A DNA stretch of 64,000 bases from the IMG/VR virus record IMGVR_UViG_3300033145_001841, positions 1 to 64,000 of that record; one strand, 5' to 3'. Position numbers and translations under genes: made by a program. Below, one piece after another: positions 46,970 through 55,491 of the stretch (its first letter is position 1; each line of letters begins with the position of its first letter). Under the pieces are notes generated by a model. The model was not told the DNA's origin and did no database searches. It saw nothing but the letters and a program-made list of their open reading frames with translations. Source of the stretch: a virus.

Positions 46970-48060
46970 AATTTTCCCGGCATCAGCAATATTGCCCATG
47001 CCAACCATCAGCGGGCGCAAGCATGGCCCGGTCATGGTACAAAGGTTTTCATGGTCAAAACCCATATCCGCTGTCAAGGGATCGCGCCCCGGAAACGTCA
47101 AGGATTTTCTCAGCCGAAGCCGATAATTTCCAGCAGCTACGTTTACCCGAAGGGTTCACCTGGCTGGAAAATTTCTTGTGATTTCAAAAGATGCTTCCCC
47201 TTGAAAGCAGTATGGATCTCTGTGCAAAAAAAAAGCACGGTGTAAATCAAGCCGCCTAATGGAGCAAGCCAGTGCAATCCAAACGATGTAAGCACAAGCC
47301 CAATCAGTTAAAGACGCCAAGCAGTAAACAGTTCGTCCAGCGTTCAATCAGCGACAACCACCAACCGACCCGAAGGTCAGCCCCGGCGGTCCTCACGCTG
47401 TAAGAACCATGCTCAGCAACCGAAAGACAAACGGCAGCGCCCACGGTGTTCTTCTCACCATGGCAAGCCACATTTCGGCGGCAAAAGTGCGCTTTTGGTG
47501 TCCAGAGTGCGAAACTGGAACCGTGGCCTTGATCTTAATGTCGGTTGGCCCTTCGGGTTAATTCACCGACACGCAGTATTATTCTCAAAAAAGCATGGGC
47601 TGGAGTTACGGGAATACCCACCTGCCAGTCCGGAAGCCATACCGGGAGCCACCTTGCCATGGCCGTTTTACGCCGAAACCATCATGAGGCGGAACGGAAT
47701 TCAGCAATCCAAGCAATCCGGGCCGATCAAAAACCGGAATGCTTTTTGAGAACGTTCCCCTACCTGGAACCCACAGTTATCTCACTCCCGTGGGAAGCAG
47801 GACGGCTTTTTAACGCTGTACACGTTGCAGCGGTCAGGCGTCACACCTGGCTGTCAATCGCGGAGCCCGGATTGATACGGGGAAAGGAACCGTTGCCGAT
47901 AAATACGGAGCATCGACACCATGGCGGTCAGGCCGGAAGCATCGATGCTCCAAAGGCGCAAGCCCTTTACTCAGAGCGTGGGGTCTATTACGCCACGCCC
48001 TGAATAAAAAGCATCGGGGTTTTGATGCGGGGAACCCCGGTAGAACCGTGAAGCGGGTAA
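46970..48060. other. Long non-coding region
   Basis: About 1.1 kb between the ParB-like gene and the late region. Open frames here have poor starts and unnatural composition. Several GC-rich hairpins occur (for example around 48010-48060). No RNA family, repeat array or promoter that I can name. It does not show the 5-nt period of the 35-kb array. Could hold structured RNA or centromere-like sites for the ParB-like protein. Confidence 0.4.
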
Positions 48061-48064
48061 TGGG

Positions 48065-48154
48065 TTAACACCCAAAAAGCATGACGATGGTCATAAAACA
48101 CATTGCCACACCGGTAATCGCCGAAAATGCAAGGACCTCTTTTGTCGCTCTCAT
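48065..48154 (-). CDS. 29-aa membrane peptide
   Basis: MRATKEVLAFSAITGVAMCF then a hydrophobic end to LFGC; AAGGGGG 10 bp before the ATG. Single membrane span. Tiny hydrophobic proteins of this kind may act in exclusion or lysis control. Confidence 0.55.
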   Translation of the reverse strand: MRATKEVLAFSAITGVAMCFMTIVMLFGC

Positions 48155-48339
48155 AATATCGTCCCCCTTATCTATTAACGGATTCAAATCCCCAAAAAGC
48201 GTCAAAAACTTTTTAGGGTCCAAAAAAAAAGAAATAGGAAGAATCAGGCAACCAAAGCCATCGTCAACCCCCTCATACTCTCTAACGGGTTCAAAATATG
48301 GGAAAGCGCCATTTATTTTTGGATCCGTTCATTTTTTTG

Positions 48340-48493
48340 TTGCAATCGCTGGGGAGAGGCGTATAATCATGTTGTCGATAATACAGAGAGGTTGTTATGC
48401 AGTCAAAAAAATCTATGCTCGTGGGTTGTAACGGTAGCAATGCCGTCACCGTGGTCTCTGTACCACGCGACAGACCCACGGGCATTTTTTTTT
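48340..48493 (+). ncRNA. Late promoter with sRNA or attenuator
   Basis: TTGCAA (48340) and a perfect TATAAT (48362) with 16-bp spacing. The transcript would reach an intrinsic terminator: 10-bp stem GCTCGTGGGT / ACCCACGGGC (48417-48483) with a nested GTGGT / ACCAC hairpin and nine T. The result is a 110-120 nt RNA ending just before the regulator gene, which suggests an attenuator needing antitermination, or a stand-alone sRNA. A 33-codon frame inside may be coincidental. Confidence 0.65.
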
Positions 48494-48501
48494 CATAAGG
48501 A

Positions 48502-48513
48502 GGGGGGGGGGGG
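48502..48513 (+). promoter_or_regulatory. Poly-G(12) tract in the ribosome binding site of the late regulator
   Basis: The sequence reads AAGGA followed by 12 G and then AGCACC before the ATG at 48520, so the homopolymer is part of the Shine-Dalgarno and its spacer. Gain or loss of bases would move the SD relative to the start codon. Confidence 0.75.
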
Positions 48514-48519
48514 AGCACC

Positions 48520-49236
48520 ATGGGAAACAGTAACATTTTTTGGGGCAGCAATAACGGTAGGTCGGGGAGCCACAATGGGTCCACAGTGGATTTCAACATC
48601 AATAAAAATTTATCATCGGATAGCGTACAGATCGTTTTGACGCGGATGCTCGACAAAGGGCACCCTGCGTTATTTGGGCCTCAGGATGCTTTTGAGGCCT
48701 ACGTCCGGGTTTCGGCCAGGTACACCGCCCGGGACGGGTCGGCCTGGGAGGATCGCAAGGCGGATTTGGAGCTGTGGGAAATCCAGGATATCACGCCATC
48801 AAATAAGGTCGCAAAAATGGACCTGAGCGACGCCCCCCTGAAAAAACGGGATCAGGAATATCTGAGGCGGTACCTGGCCGGGGAAATAAATGATGCTATT
48901 TGCTCCGATCTCGGCATTTCCCCCCGCACCGGGGACCGTATCCGGCTAGGTACTGTCAAAACTCTCAAGGCGTGGACAAAATACGACGGGGCCAAAGCCC
49001 TCCACCAGGCCGATATGACCTGCCTACACGGGTCCGATATCTCAGATTTACGGTATCGCAAAGTTTACTCACGGGACCATGCGGAAAATCAGCGCATCAA
49101 GGCCAACGCAGACGAGCCCACGTTTTGCAGCCTCTACCCTACATGCCCGCTCGTCCCACCTCTGCCGGATTGTCAACTCCCTGATTATCCACTCCGCGCT
49201 ACTGATGCAGAGCGGATGCGCGTCAACGCCCGTTAA
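48520..49236 (+). CDS. Late transcription regulator candidate (RinA/ArpU-like helix-turn-helix)
   Basis: 238 aa. About 105-140 (LKKRDQEYLRRYLAGEINDAICSDLGISPRTGDRIRLGTVKTL) is a sigma-70 region 4-like helix-turn-helix as in RinA, ArpU and LuxR-type late activators. The N-terminal 30 residues are Asn/Gly/Ser-rich. It is the first gene of the late region and is followed by a terminator. Translation may depend on the poly-G tract. Confidence 0.72.
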   Translation: MGNSNIFWGSNNGRSGSHNGSTVDFNINKNLSSDSVQIVLTRMLDKGHPALFGPQDAFEAYVRVSARYTARDGSAWEDRKADLELWEIQDITPSNKVAKMDLSDAPLKKRDQEYLRRYLAGEINDAICSDLGISPRTGDRIRLGTVKTLKAWTKYDGAKALHQADMTCLHGSDISDLRYRKVYSRDHAENQRIKANADEPTFCSLYPTCPLVPPLPDCQLPDYPLRATDAERMRVNAR

Positions 49237-49259
49237 TTCCAAATTTTTACAACTCGACC

Positions 49260-49294
49260 AGCCCACGGCTACCACAGAGCGTGGGCTTTCTTTT
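49260..49294 (+). terminator. Intrinsic terminator after the late regulator
   Basis: 8-bp stem AGCCCACG / CGTGGGCT followed by TTCTTTT on the plus strand, 24 bp after the regulator's stop codon. Confidence 0.85.
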
Positions 49295-50211
49295 GCCCAA
49301 CCCAGTGACCGCCCGGTCATTGTGTCTCAGGTGTCATCCTTACTTGATACACTTCCGTCTCGCATTATCGTGATACGCTGTGATGCTCTGTAATCCTGCT
49401 CGTGGTGGACGTGAGTACGATTGTACGTCGTATGCCGTGTGACGTGGATTATGTGCAGTGTTGGGCATATGTGCGCTCCGATCATTGGTATCACAATGTG
49501 GTACTGTAAACAAATGTTACGGTTGTAAACTTATGTTACGGTTTCGGTTACTCATAACGTGGGGTTATGGGTTGGCTCATTCATAAGCTTAGGTTATGAG
49601 TTGCGTGACTCATAACCTAAAGTTATGGGTTGTAATTGGCGACGGCCTATAAGATGAGAGTGTGTAGAAAGGTAACACTGTGTAGAAAGGTAACACTTGT
49701 GTCTCAAGATAGTGTCTCATGTTAATAATGATGCAATGATGCACCATTGTGTCTCAATGTGTCTCATATTAACATCCCCTGACCTTTATGGGCTATAAAG
49801 GTTGGTGGTATAACACAATAATATCAATAAGATAGGCTGGTCGTCATGTGTGATACTCGGTATGACCATGACGTACACCCCCCCCTCGGATTATCTCAGA
49901 CACCCCCCGCCCCCCTGGGGCACACGGGGTAGTCGTCATAATATTTCTCCTAAAAAAACGGTCCCCTTAAAGCCCCGTTTTACTACATAGATTTGCGAAC
50001 TTTTTTCTTACCATTGACAATTGGCATATATTCGTATTATTAAAAGATAATTGGTGGCATATGTAAGTTGAATCTATTTTTATAAATATATGTCTATATG
50101 CTATATATTAACGTATATCTATATATATATATCGCATATGATCAAGATTAATATATTGTTATATATATATAGGGTATTTTAAACGGTCGTTTTTAGGAAT
50201 AGGGCAGATAA
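49295..50211. repeat. Repeat-rich region upstream of terminase (operator or pac/cos candidate)
   Basis: About 0.9 kb without a gene. ATGTTACGGTT occurs at 49514 and 49533; several GTTATGGGTTG / CATAAC inverted units lie at 49550-49633; an 18-bp unit (TGTGTAGAAAGGTAACAC) is duplicated in tandem at 49661-49696; GTGTCTCA occurs five times (49322, 49699, 49712, 49749, 49759). The end (50030-50180) is very AT-rich. Likely binding sites for the late regulator, or the packaging site. Confidence 0.6.
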
Positions 50212-50778
50212 ATGGCGATTGATAAACAGAAGGCGTGGAAGCTATATCCGACTGTTGGTGTAATTGACGGCAGACAGGTTATGCGTTGGGGTCCTGCCTC
50301 TAAATGTGACGAAAACTGTCCTTTATTTAAATTGTGTTCATACTCGAAAAAGGGAAGTTGTTCTATTGAGAAGCATTATATGAACGCCATTTTTGACATG
50401 CTGATAACTTCTGATTCTAAGCGGGGAATTTTCGACAAGCTTGATGATATTGAGCTATGGCGTGTTGGATTTCATCTTATTCCTTTGTATCACCAGCTGA
50501 TTCGAATGAAAAAAGTAGCATATGCAGTTGAGCAGATTGCCAAAACCGACAAAAAAGGGGTGCTCAAAATCCACCCGGTGTTCTCTGAGATAAGGGCCAT
50601 TATCAAGGATGTCGCAAAAGAGATCCGGGATTTAAGGTTGAACGAAAAATGGGCCGAGAAATTCGGGGGGGAAGGGGGCGGACCGAGACCGGGTCCGAGC
50701 ATGGAAGAAATGATGGAAAATGGGGACCCGAACTATTACGATGAAATGGCTGGAACGAAAACACCAAAAGGAGAATAA
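50212..50778 (+). CDS. Probable terminase small subunit or packaging accessory protein
   Basis: 188 aa. CDENCPLFKLCSYSKKGSC gives a zinc site near residue 40. The middle (HPVFSEIRAIIKDVAKEIRDLRLNEKW) resembles P27-type terminase small subunits. First gene of the packaging operon. The C-terminal 40 residues are Gly/Pro/Glu-rich. Function inferred mainly from position. Confidence 0.6.
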   Translation: MAIDKQKAWKLYPTVGVIDGRQVMRWGPASKCDENCPLFKLCSYSKKGSCSIEKHYMNAIFDMLITSDSKRGIFDKLDDIELWRVGFHLIPLYHQLIRMKKVAYAVEQIAKTDKKGVLKIHPVFSEIRAIIKDVAKEIRDLRLNEKWAEKFGGEGGGPRPGPSMEEMMENGDPNYYDEMAGTKTPKGE

Positions 50779-50780
50779 CC

Positions 50781-51239
50781 ATGGCAGGAGAAAACAGTAT
50801 CCCGGATGTACCCTATATAATGCCGGGCGAAGCGATGCTATCTGTAACGAGCGACAACGTGATGGCAGAGAAAGTCAAAGCATACGTGGGCGCGGTAGAC
50901 CTATTCTATGGCTACATGGATCCAGAGTTTGCAAGACGAGTCAAGAAGCATGGTCTCAACCAGAAGGAAGTGAAAACCCTCGGCAAAAAGGTTGGAGAAG
51001 TGGGACTGCACATTTCGCTGTTCGGGAGCACAGAGGTCGTCAAGAAATATAGCACACACCGGCTGCTTTCCCAAGGAGGCGGTGATCCGATCCCCGTCGT
51101 GGACTCTTTCATAGAGACTATCATTGCCATGAGGCGGGATTTGTTGGGGGATGGTGCCGGAGACATTTCAACGGATGAGATTTTAAGCACGTTTCTGGTG
51201 CTTGAGGAGATGGCGGATGAGCAAAATTCCGTCACATAG
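50781..51239 (+). CDS. Hypothetical packaging-operon protein
   Basis: 152 aa with AAAGGAG 9 bp before the ATG. Contains KVKAYVGAVDLFYGYMDPEFARRVKKHGLNQKEVKTLGKKVGEVGLHISLFG, helical. 2 bp after the previous gene. Unknown role; a terminase small-subunit partner is possible. Confidence 0.65.
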   Translation: MAGENSIPDVPYIMPGEAMLSVTSDNVMAEKVKAYVGAVDLFYGYMDPEFARRVKKHGLNQKEVKTLGKKVGEVGLHISLFGSTEVVKKYSTHRLLSQGGGDPIPVVDSFIETIIAMRRDLLGDGAGDISTDEILSTFLVLEEMADEQNSVT

Positions 51240-51426
51240 CGAAAGCAAACTACGGTGTGGGAATGCGTCGCGTGAGAAGGAGGCCAACATTGTCTTTGAT
51301 GAGGCTAAAGAACGGTTCATCCACTGGATGGCATCCAAGCCCACCGGAAAATTCGGCATTACAATTCCCGTCCATCAGGGCGGAATCAGGAAGCACAGGT
51401 TCTTTGTGGAGGAAGATGGAAGATAA
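51217..51426 (+). CDS. Small hypothetical protein
   Basis: 69 aa, MSKIPSHSESKLRCGNASREKE..., overlapping the upstream gene by 23 bp. Ends with a beta hairpin-like GKFGITIPVHQGGIRKHRFFVEED. Unknown. Confidence 0.6.
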   Translation: MSKIPSHSESKLRCGNASREKEANIVFDEAKERFIHWMASKPTGKFGITIPVHQGGIRKHRFFVEEDGR

Positions 51427-51571
51427 GGCAAAGATTATTACAGCGATGGCACGGGGTGCGCAAGCCGTGAGATCAGCAACCGAAGCATTCGAAAGGCTGC
51501 AAAAGGCATTCTCGGATACTTCAGATAGATTCACTGAATATTTTAAGAACATAAACATCCGGATACAGTAA
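51416..51571 (+). CDS. Small helical protein
   Basis: 51 aa, MEDKAKIITAMARGAQAVRS..., an amphipathic helical hairpin. GGAGG lies just upstream inside the end of the previous gene. Unknown. Confidence 0.6.
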   Translation: MEDKAKIITAMARGAQAVRSATEAFERLQKAFSDTSDRFTEYFKNINIRIQ

Positions 51572-51599
51572 AGCCCCTGGGGTTCCAGGGATACACTTC

Positions 51600-51652
51600 A
51601 GCCCGGGTTCTGCAATGCGTCTTACGGCGTGTTCGCAGGCCCGGGCTTTTTT
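51600..51652 (+). terminator. Intrinsic terminator directly before the large terminase gene
   Basis: 8-bp stem AGCCCGGG / CCCGGGCT followed by six T and then at once the ATG at 51653. A smaller hairpin CCCTGG / CCAGGG lies 20 bp upstream. Suggests that expression of the packaging and head genes is controlled by antitermination or that read-through is tuned. Confidence 0.75.
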
Positions 51653-53509
51653 ATGACAATGGCTGATTTTAAAAAATACAGAAACGGTGGCGAAGGCTTC
51701 ATCTCGTGGGTCGAAGAGAATGTCAATTTCTTGGTCGCGCCCGATGGCAGCGATGTCAAGGTATGGATGTCAGTTGAAGAGCTCCCGGTCGGCTTCAAAG
51801 AGCAGTGGAAGCGGCAGCAGGAGGCCCTCATCATCCCCGCCTTGGAGATGACGAACGGGGAATTTCTGTATCGCCTTATCATTATGATGTGGCCCAGAGG
51901 TGAAGGGAAGTCCGTTTTAGCGAAGCTCATTACCTTATGGCGGTTTTTCAACTTCACGAACGTGGCGCTTATCCTTGGCGCCAACAGCCTTGGGCAGGTC
52001 CGGTTTCATCATTTTGAAGAGATGATAAACACCATTGCACGTAGCCCGAACTTGTTGGCCCAGATAGGCAAGAAGAATCTGAAGCAAAAACAAATTGAAA
52101 TCCGCGACGGCATGGGGAACGTGGTGTCTTTTATCAGGCCCGTATCGTCATTTAGCGGGATCTATAGCGGGTGTTCCGGGTACGTTTTTAACGAATTCCA
52201 TCAGGCCATCAACTTTAAATTCTTCACTGAAATCGACAGTTCGATGCGTGGGGTGAAGAATGGGCTTGGCGTGATCGATACGACGGTTTCGACCAAGAGC
52301 CATATCCTCTACCGGCTTTATAAAACATGGAAAAAGAAAACCGACCCATTCCTTTTTTATTCGTATAGAAGCACGGAAGGAAAGTCTTCAGAGTTTTGGA
52401 ATCCGTCCATCACCCAGCCATACTTGGATTCTCAAAAAGAAAGGCTCCCGTTTGGGGAATTCGGTCGATTCTTTGAGAACAAATGGTCTGCCGGCGCCGA
52501 GCGGATATTCACGGACGAAATGATTGAGGCGACCAATTACCTGGGGGTCGACAATCAGTTGAACGTCCACCCCGCTCTAATGGAGATCCTGACCAAAAAG
52601 AATAAACTCATCGAGAGTGAAGAGAAGATGATCCGCAGGGCCGGGGACCCGGAGCTGGACGAATACAAAGCCCCCTCAATCTTGGCGCAACTGGAAGTCA
52701 AGCACGCGCACCAATTCGAGGAAATCGACAGCAGACTGTGGCCGGTGTCCGATATTTACGAACTTCGGGATGAAGCGACGGGTCAACCCGACATGGCCAC
52801 CATTCAAGACCTTGAAAGGCTCTCCGATCTGTATGACACCAATTGGGCTATCCTGGCCGGGATGGATCGCGCTGACCCGATGAAGACCACCACCGCGGCC
52901 CGCACCATCGTTTCATGCGTTGCGAAAGGGTTGGCCGGCAGCCGAAGCAACCCCTTCCCTGTGGACGAGAAAGACGCTCCCCGATACCTGTACGTCCTGC
53001 TCCACCTGGCTGATGTAGAGGACCACTCCATTGAAGTTGTCCAGGACATCCTGATCCGCATCAAGCAGGAGTTCGACAGTATCGATGCTTTCGGCACGGA
53101 GCGGTGGGGGGCCGTTGACTTGGTGAACTGGTGCAACGCGGAGGATATCCTCCCGGTCATCTACTATCCGACTTATTCGCGGCAGCGGACCATGTTCACG
53201 GAATTATTCCTTGCCTTCAAGAATGGCCGGTTTAAAACACCACCGGTGTTGGTCAGGGGAAATAAAGAGGACGATATTCTGCAAGAGGAAGCGAAGGTGT
53301 TTGATCACAACCCGGCCGCCACAAAGGGTAAATTCGGAAGCCCGGAGAAGGGTGAAAAGTATGGCCGGCAGGACGATGCCATGTTCTCTATTGGAAGCGC
53401 CGTTTATGGCGGACTGACCCTTGGCGTCGAGTCATTCCGGGAGAGGCAGAGCGCCGCGCAATTCGGGTTTGTTTTTCAGGGAAAAGGGCTTTTTGGGGAT
53501 TATCGTTAA
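51653..53509 (+). CDS. terL: Terminase large subunit
   Basis: 618 aa from the ATG at 51653 (51659 also possible; no Shine-Dalgarno). ATPase: Walker A MWPRGEGKSVLA (about 83-94) and Walker B SGYVFNEFHQ. Nuclease: first Asp motif LAGMDRADP (about 400) and the C-terminal Asp near YGRQDDAMFS. It packages DNA into proheads. Moderately long for a TerL. Confidence 0.92.
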   Translation: MTMADFKKYRNGGEGFISWVEENVNFLVAPDGSDVKVWMSVEELPVGFKEQWKRQQEALIIPALEMTNGEFLYRLIIMMWPRGEGKSVLAKLITLWRFFNFTNVALILGANSLGQVRFHHFEEMINTIARSPNLLAQIGKKNLKQKQIEIRDGMGNVVSFIRPVSSFSGIYSGCSGYVFNEFHQAINFKFFTEIDSSMRGVKNGLGVIDTTVSTKSHILYRLYKTWKKKTDPFLFYSYRSTEGKSSEFWNPSITQPYLDSQKERLPFGEFGRFFENKWSAGAERIFTDEMIEATNYLGVDNQLNVHPALMEILTKKNKLIESEEKMIRRAGDPELDEYKAPSILAQLEVKHAHQFEEIDSRLWPVSDIYELRDEATGQPDMATIQDLERLSDLYDTNWAILAGMDRADPMKTTTAARTIVSCVAKGLAGSRSNPFPVDEKDAPRYLYVLLHLADVEDHSIEVVQDILIRIKQEFDSIDAFGTERWGAVDLVNWCNAEDILPVIYYPTYSRQRTMFTELFLAFKNGRFKTPPVLVRGNKEDDILQEEAKVFDHNPAATKGKFGSPEKGEKYGRQDDAMFSIGSAVYGGLTLGVESFRERQSAAQFGFVFQGKGLFGDYR

Positions 53510-53554
53510 AAAAAGCTTGACAATGTTAATTAACAGGTGTTAAGGGTGTTTAAC

Positions 53555-53728
53555 ATGGTAGCAAAAGTGCAACCCTATGAAGACGGCATTAAGTATTTCG
53601 ATGGAAAAAACAAGATATGCTGCATCCGGTGTAGAGGAGTTCTTTTCTACGCGGTGGCGTCATTTGTCGGTAAAAATCACGGGATAACCATAAAATGTAA
53701 GAAATGCGGATGTAAAAATAGTTTTTAA
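53555..53728 (+). CDS. Com-like zinc-ribbon protein
   Basis: 57 aa from MVAKVQPYEDGIKYF. CCIRCRGVLFYAVASFVGKNHGITIKCKKCGCKNSF matches the four-Cys layout of Com, the Mu protein that activates mom translation. No mom gene is visible here; it may instead act as a small RNA-binding or structural protein. Confidence 0.65.
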   Translation: MVAKVQPYEDGIKYFDGKNKICCIRCRGVLFYAVASFVGKNHGITIKCKKCGCKNSF

Positions 53729-53853
53729 GAGCGCTTCAAGCGCCACATAAAGCCTTCCACTAAGAGAGCTTTTCAAAAGCCTGGATGGGATTCAGCTTCA
53801 CCACTGAAATCCTGTTCGGGCTTTTTTCGTTTTAAACCGGGGTTTTCGAACGC

Positions 53854-55491
53854 ATGGCCGAACCTGAACACAAATTGTCCATCGATGACATTCCGGAAGA
53901 GCACCTGGAGGTGTTTCTGCGGGAGTTCCCCCAGCTCTCCATGAGCACCCCGTGGCAATACGACCAAGGCGGGTACCTGGGCTCCGGGTCCAATAGAACC
54001 GATGCGGACGGGTTTTCGCCGGACGGCGGTTCAGATAGGAGCGACCCCGGGACGACCAGGAATACCCTCCAGCTAGAGTGTTGGAAGAAATACCACCGCA
54101 CCCCGCAGGTCAACACGGCGCTTCGAGGTCAGACCGGACGGTTGGCCGGATTCGGGTTCGAAACAACCTCTGATATTCCCGAAATCCATGATGCCGTCGA
54201 GGAGATTGAACTCGACCCGAGGAACCGCCTTTACAACTTCTGGCCGAAGTACGTCGCCCGGTCGTTTATCGAAGGAGAGTTAAGGATCTGCTGCACGGTC
54301 CATGGGGACGGGTTCATTGAAGTGGATTTTGTGGATCCTTCCGTTGTTCAGTCCCCATCGGTTGACAGCGGAATTATCTACCACCCACGAAAAACGACCA
54401 TGCCGCTGATCTACTGTATCAAGCAGGACGGAGACGAAGAGGAGGAGCATATCCCCTCTATCTTCATTGCCCGGTACCCGGAATTGATGAGCATCGCCAA
54501 GGGGCAACCCGGCTATTCGGCAGACAAGCTCAAGAACAGCCGGCGCCAGAGCTTCAAAAACCTGGGCGGTTTTTTTCGTTTCATTATCGAGTGGGACAAA
54601 TCGACCATCACTCAGCGGAATGTCGGGCATGTCCGCACCATCCTTGAGTGGCTCAACCTATGGGAGAACCTCAAAAAATACGAAATCGATCACAAGAAAT
54701 CAGCCGGCGCATATGTCTGGGAACATCAGTTCACGACCTTTAAAGGGTGGATTACCTGGTTGAAGATGTCAGAGGAGGAGCGGGCAAAGACGGGGATTGC
54801 CGGACCCAAAACGCCCGGAACCTCCCTCGTCACCGGCCCGGATTTAAAAACGCATGTCCATAACCCCAACCTGCCGAACATTTCGGGTTCCGATACCGAC
54901 ATCATGGCCCAGGTTACCAGTGGCCTGAATGAATCCGAGGACGTGACGACCGGGAGCCTGAACTCCACATTCGCATCGGCAAACGCCAGCCGGGGTCCCA
55001 TGAGCGACCGAACGAGCGATGAGGTCGCCTATTTCGAGCGGTTCCTTCGGCACGACTTTTGGTCTGGGATCTTCTTCCTCAAAAGCCAGGTAAGCGACTT
55101 CCCGGAGACCTTCACGGTCAAGGAAGCGGTCGGATTTAAAGACCAGAAGACGATATTCGAAAAGAGGGATAAGCGCCCTGAGCACAAAAAGCTTTTAGAA
55201 ATCAACTTCCCCATGAGCGAAACGACCGATGCCGAGTCCAGGGCCCGGGCGTTTTTTGGATCCAAACACGCATCTCTTCACGATACGGCCGGTATACCGA
55301 TGTCCAAGCTCACAGAGAAGATGGGTTTCGGAAATTATCGGAAACTGAGGCTTAAATACGAGGAGGAAAAGGAACAATACCCGGATCTGCCCCTGACGCT
55401 TGATGCTGAGTCAATGCAGGAGAAGAAGCAGGCGGAGCCGTCGAAGAACGAATTAAAGGAGAAGAATAGTGGAAAAGATCGTGCTGCATAG
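53854..55491 (+). CDS. Portal protein
   Basis: 545 aa. Follows TerL and precedes a S49 protease, the usual portal position. Contains KKYHRTPQVNTALRGQTGRLAGFGF, NRLYNFWPKYVARSFIEGELRICCTVHGDGFIEVDFVDPS, and a helical C-terminus. Charged Lys/Glu-rich last 70 residues. Forms the dodecameric channel for DNA. Overlaps the next gene by 23 bp. Confidence 0.85.
   Translation: MAEPEHKLSIDDIPEEHLEVFLREFPQLSMSTPWQYDQGGYLGSGSNRTDADGFSPDGGSDRSDPGTTRNTLQLECWKKYHRTPQVNTALRGQTGRLAGFGFETTSDIPEIHDAVEEIELDPRNRLYNFWPKYVARSFIEGELRICCTVHGDGFIEVDFVDPSVVQSPSVDSGIIYHPRKTTMPLIYCIKQDGDEEEEHIPSIFIARYPELMSIAKGQPGYSADKLKNSRRQSFKNLGGFFRFIIEWDKSTITQRNVGHVRTILEWLNLWENLKKYEIDHKKSAGAYVWEHQFTTFKGWITWLKMSEEERAKTGIAGPKTPGTSLVTGPDLKTHVHNPNLPNISGSDTDIMAQVTSGLNESEDVTTGSLNSTFASANASRGPMSDRTSDEVAYFERFLRHDFWSGIFFLKSQVSDFPETFTVKEAVGFKDQKTIFEKRDKRPEHKKLLEINFPMSETTDAESRARAFFGSKHASLHDTAGIPMSKLTEKMGFGNYRKLRLKYEEEKEQYPDLPLTLDAESMQEKKQAEPSKNELKEKNSGKDRAA

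Noticed and set aside
47545-48003. 152-codon open frame in the long non-coding region
   Set aside because: No Shine-Dalgarno, unusual composition (many His, Arg and Pro), overlaps another open frame; no family resemblance.
46970-48060. Extension of the 5-nt-periodic array to this region
   Set aside because: Spacing of AA, AT and GT dinucleotides checked by eye is irregular (5 to 10 nt).
49300-49500. Third 5-nt-periodic region
   Set aside because: Only short runs (around 49370-49394) keep the phase; overall spacing is mixed.
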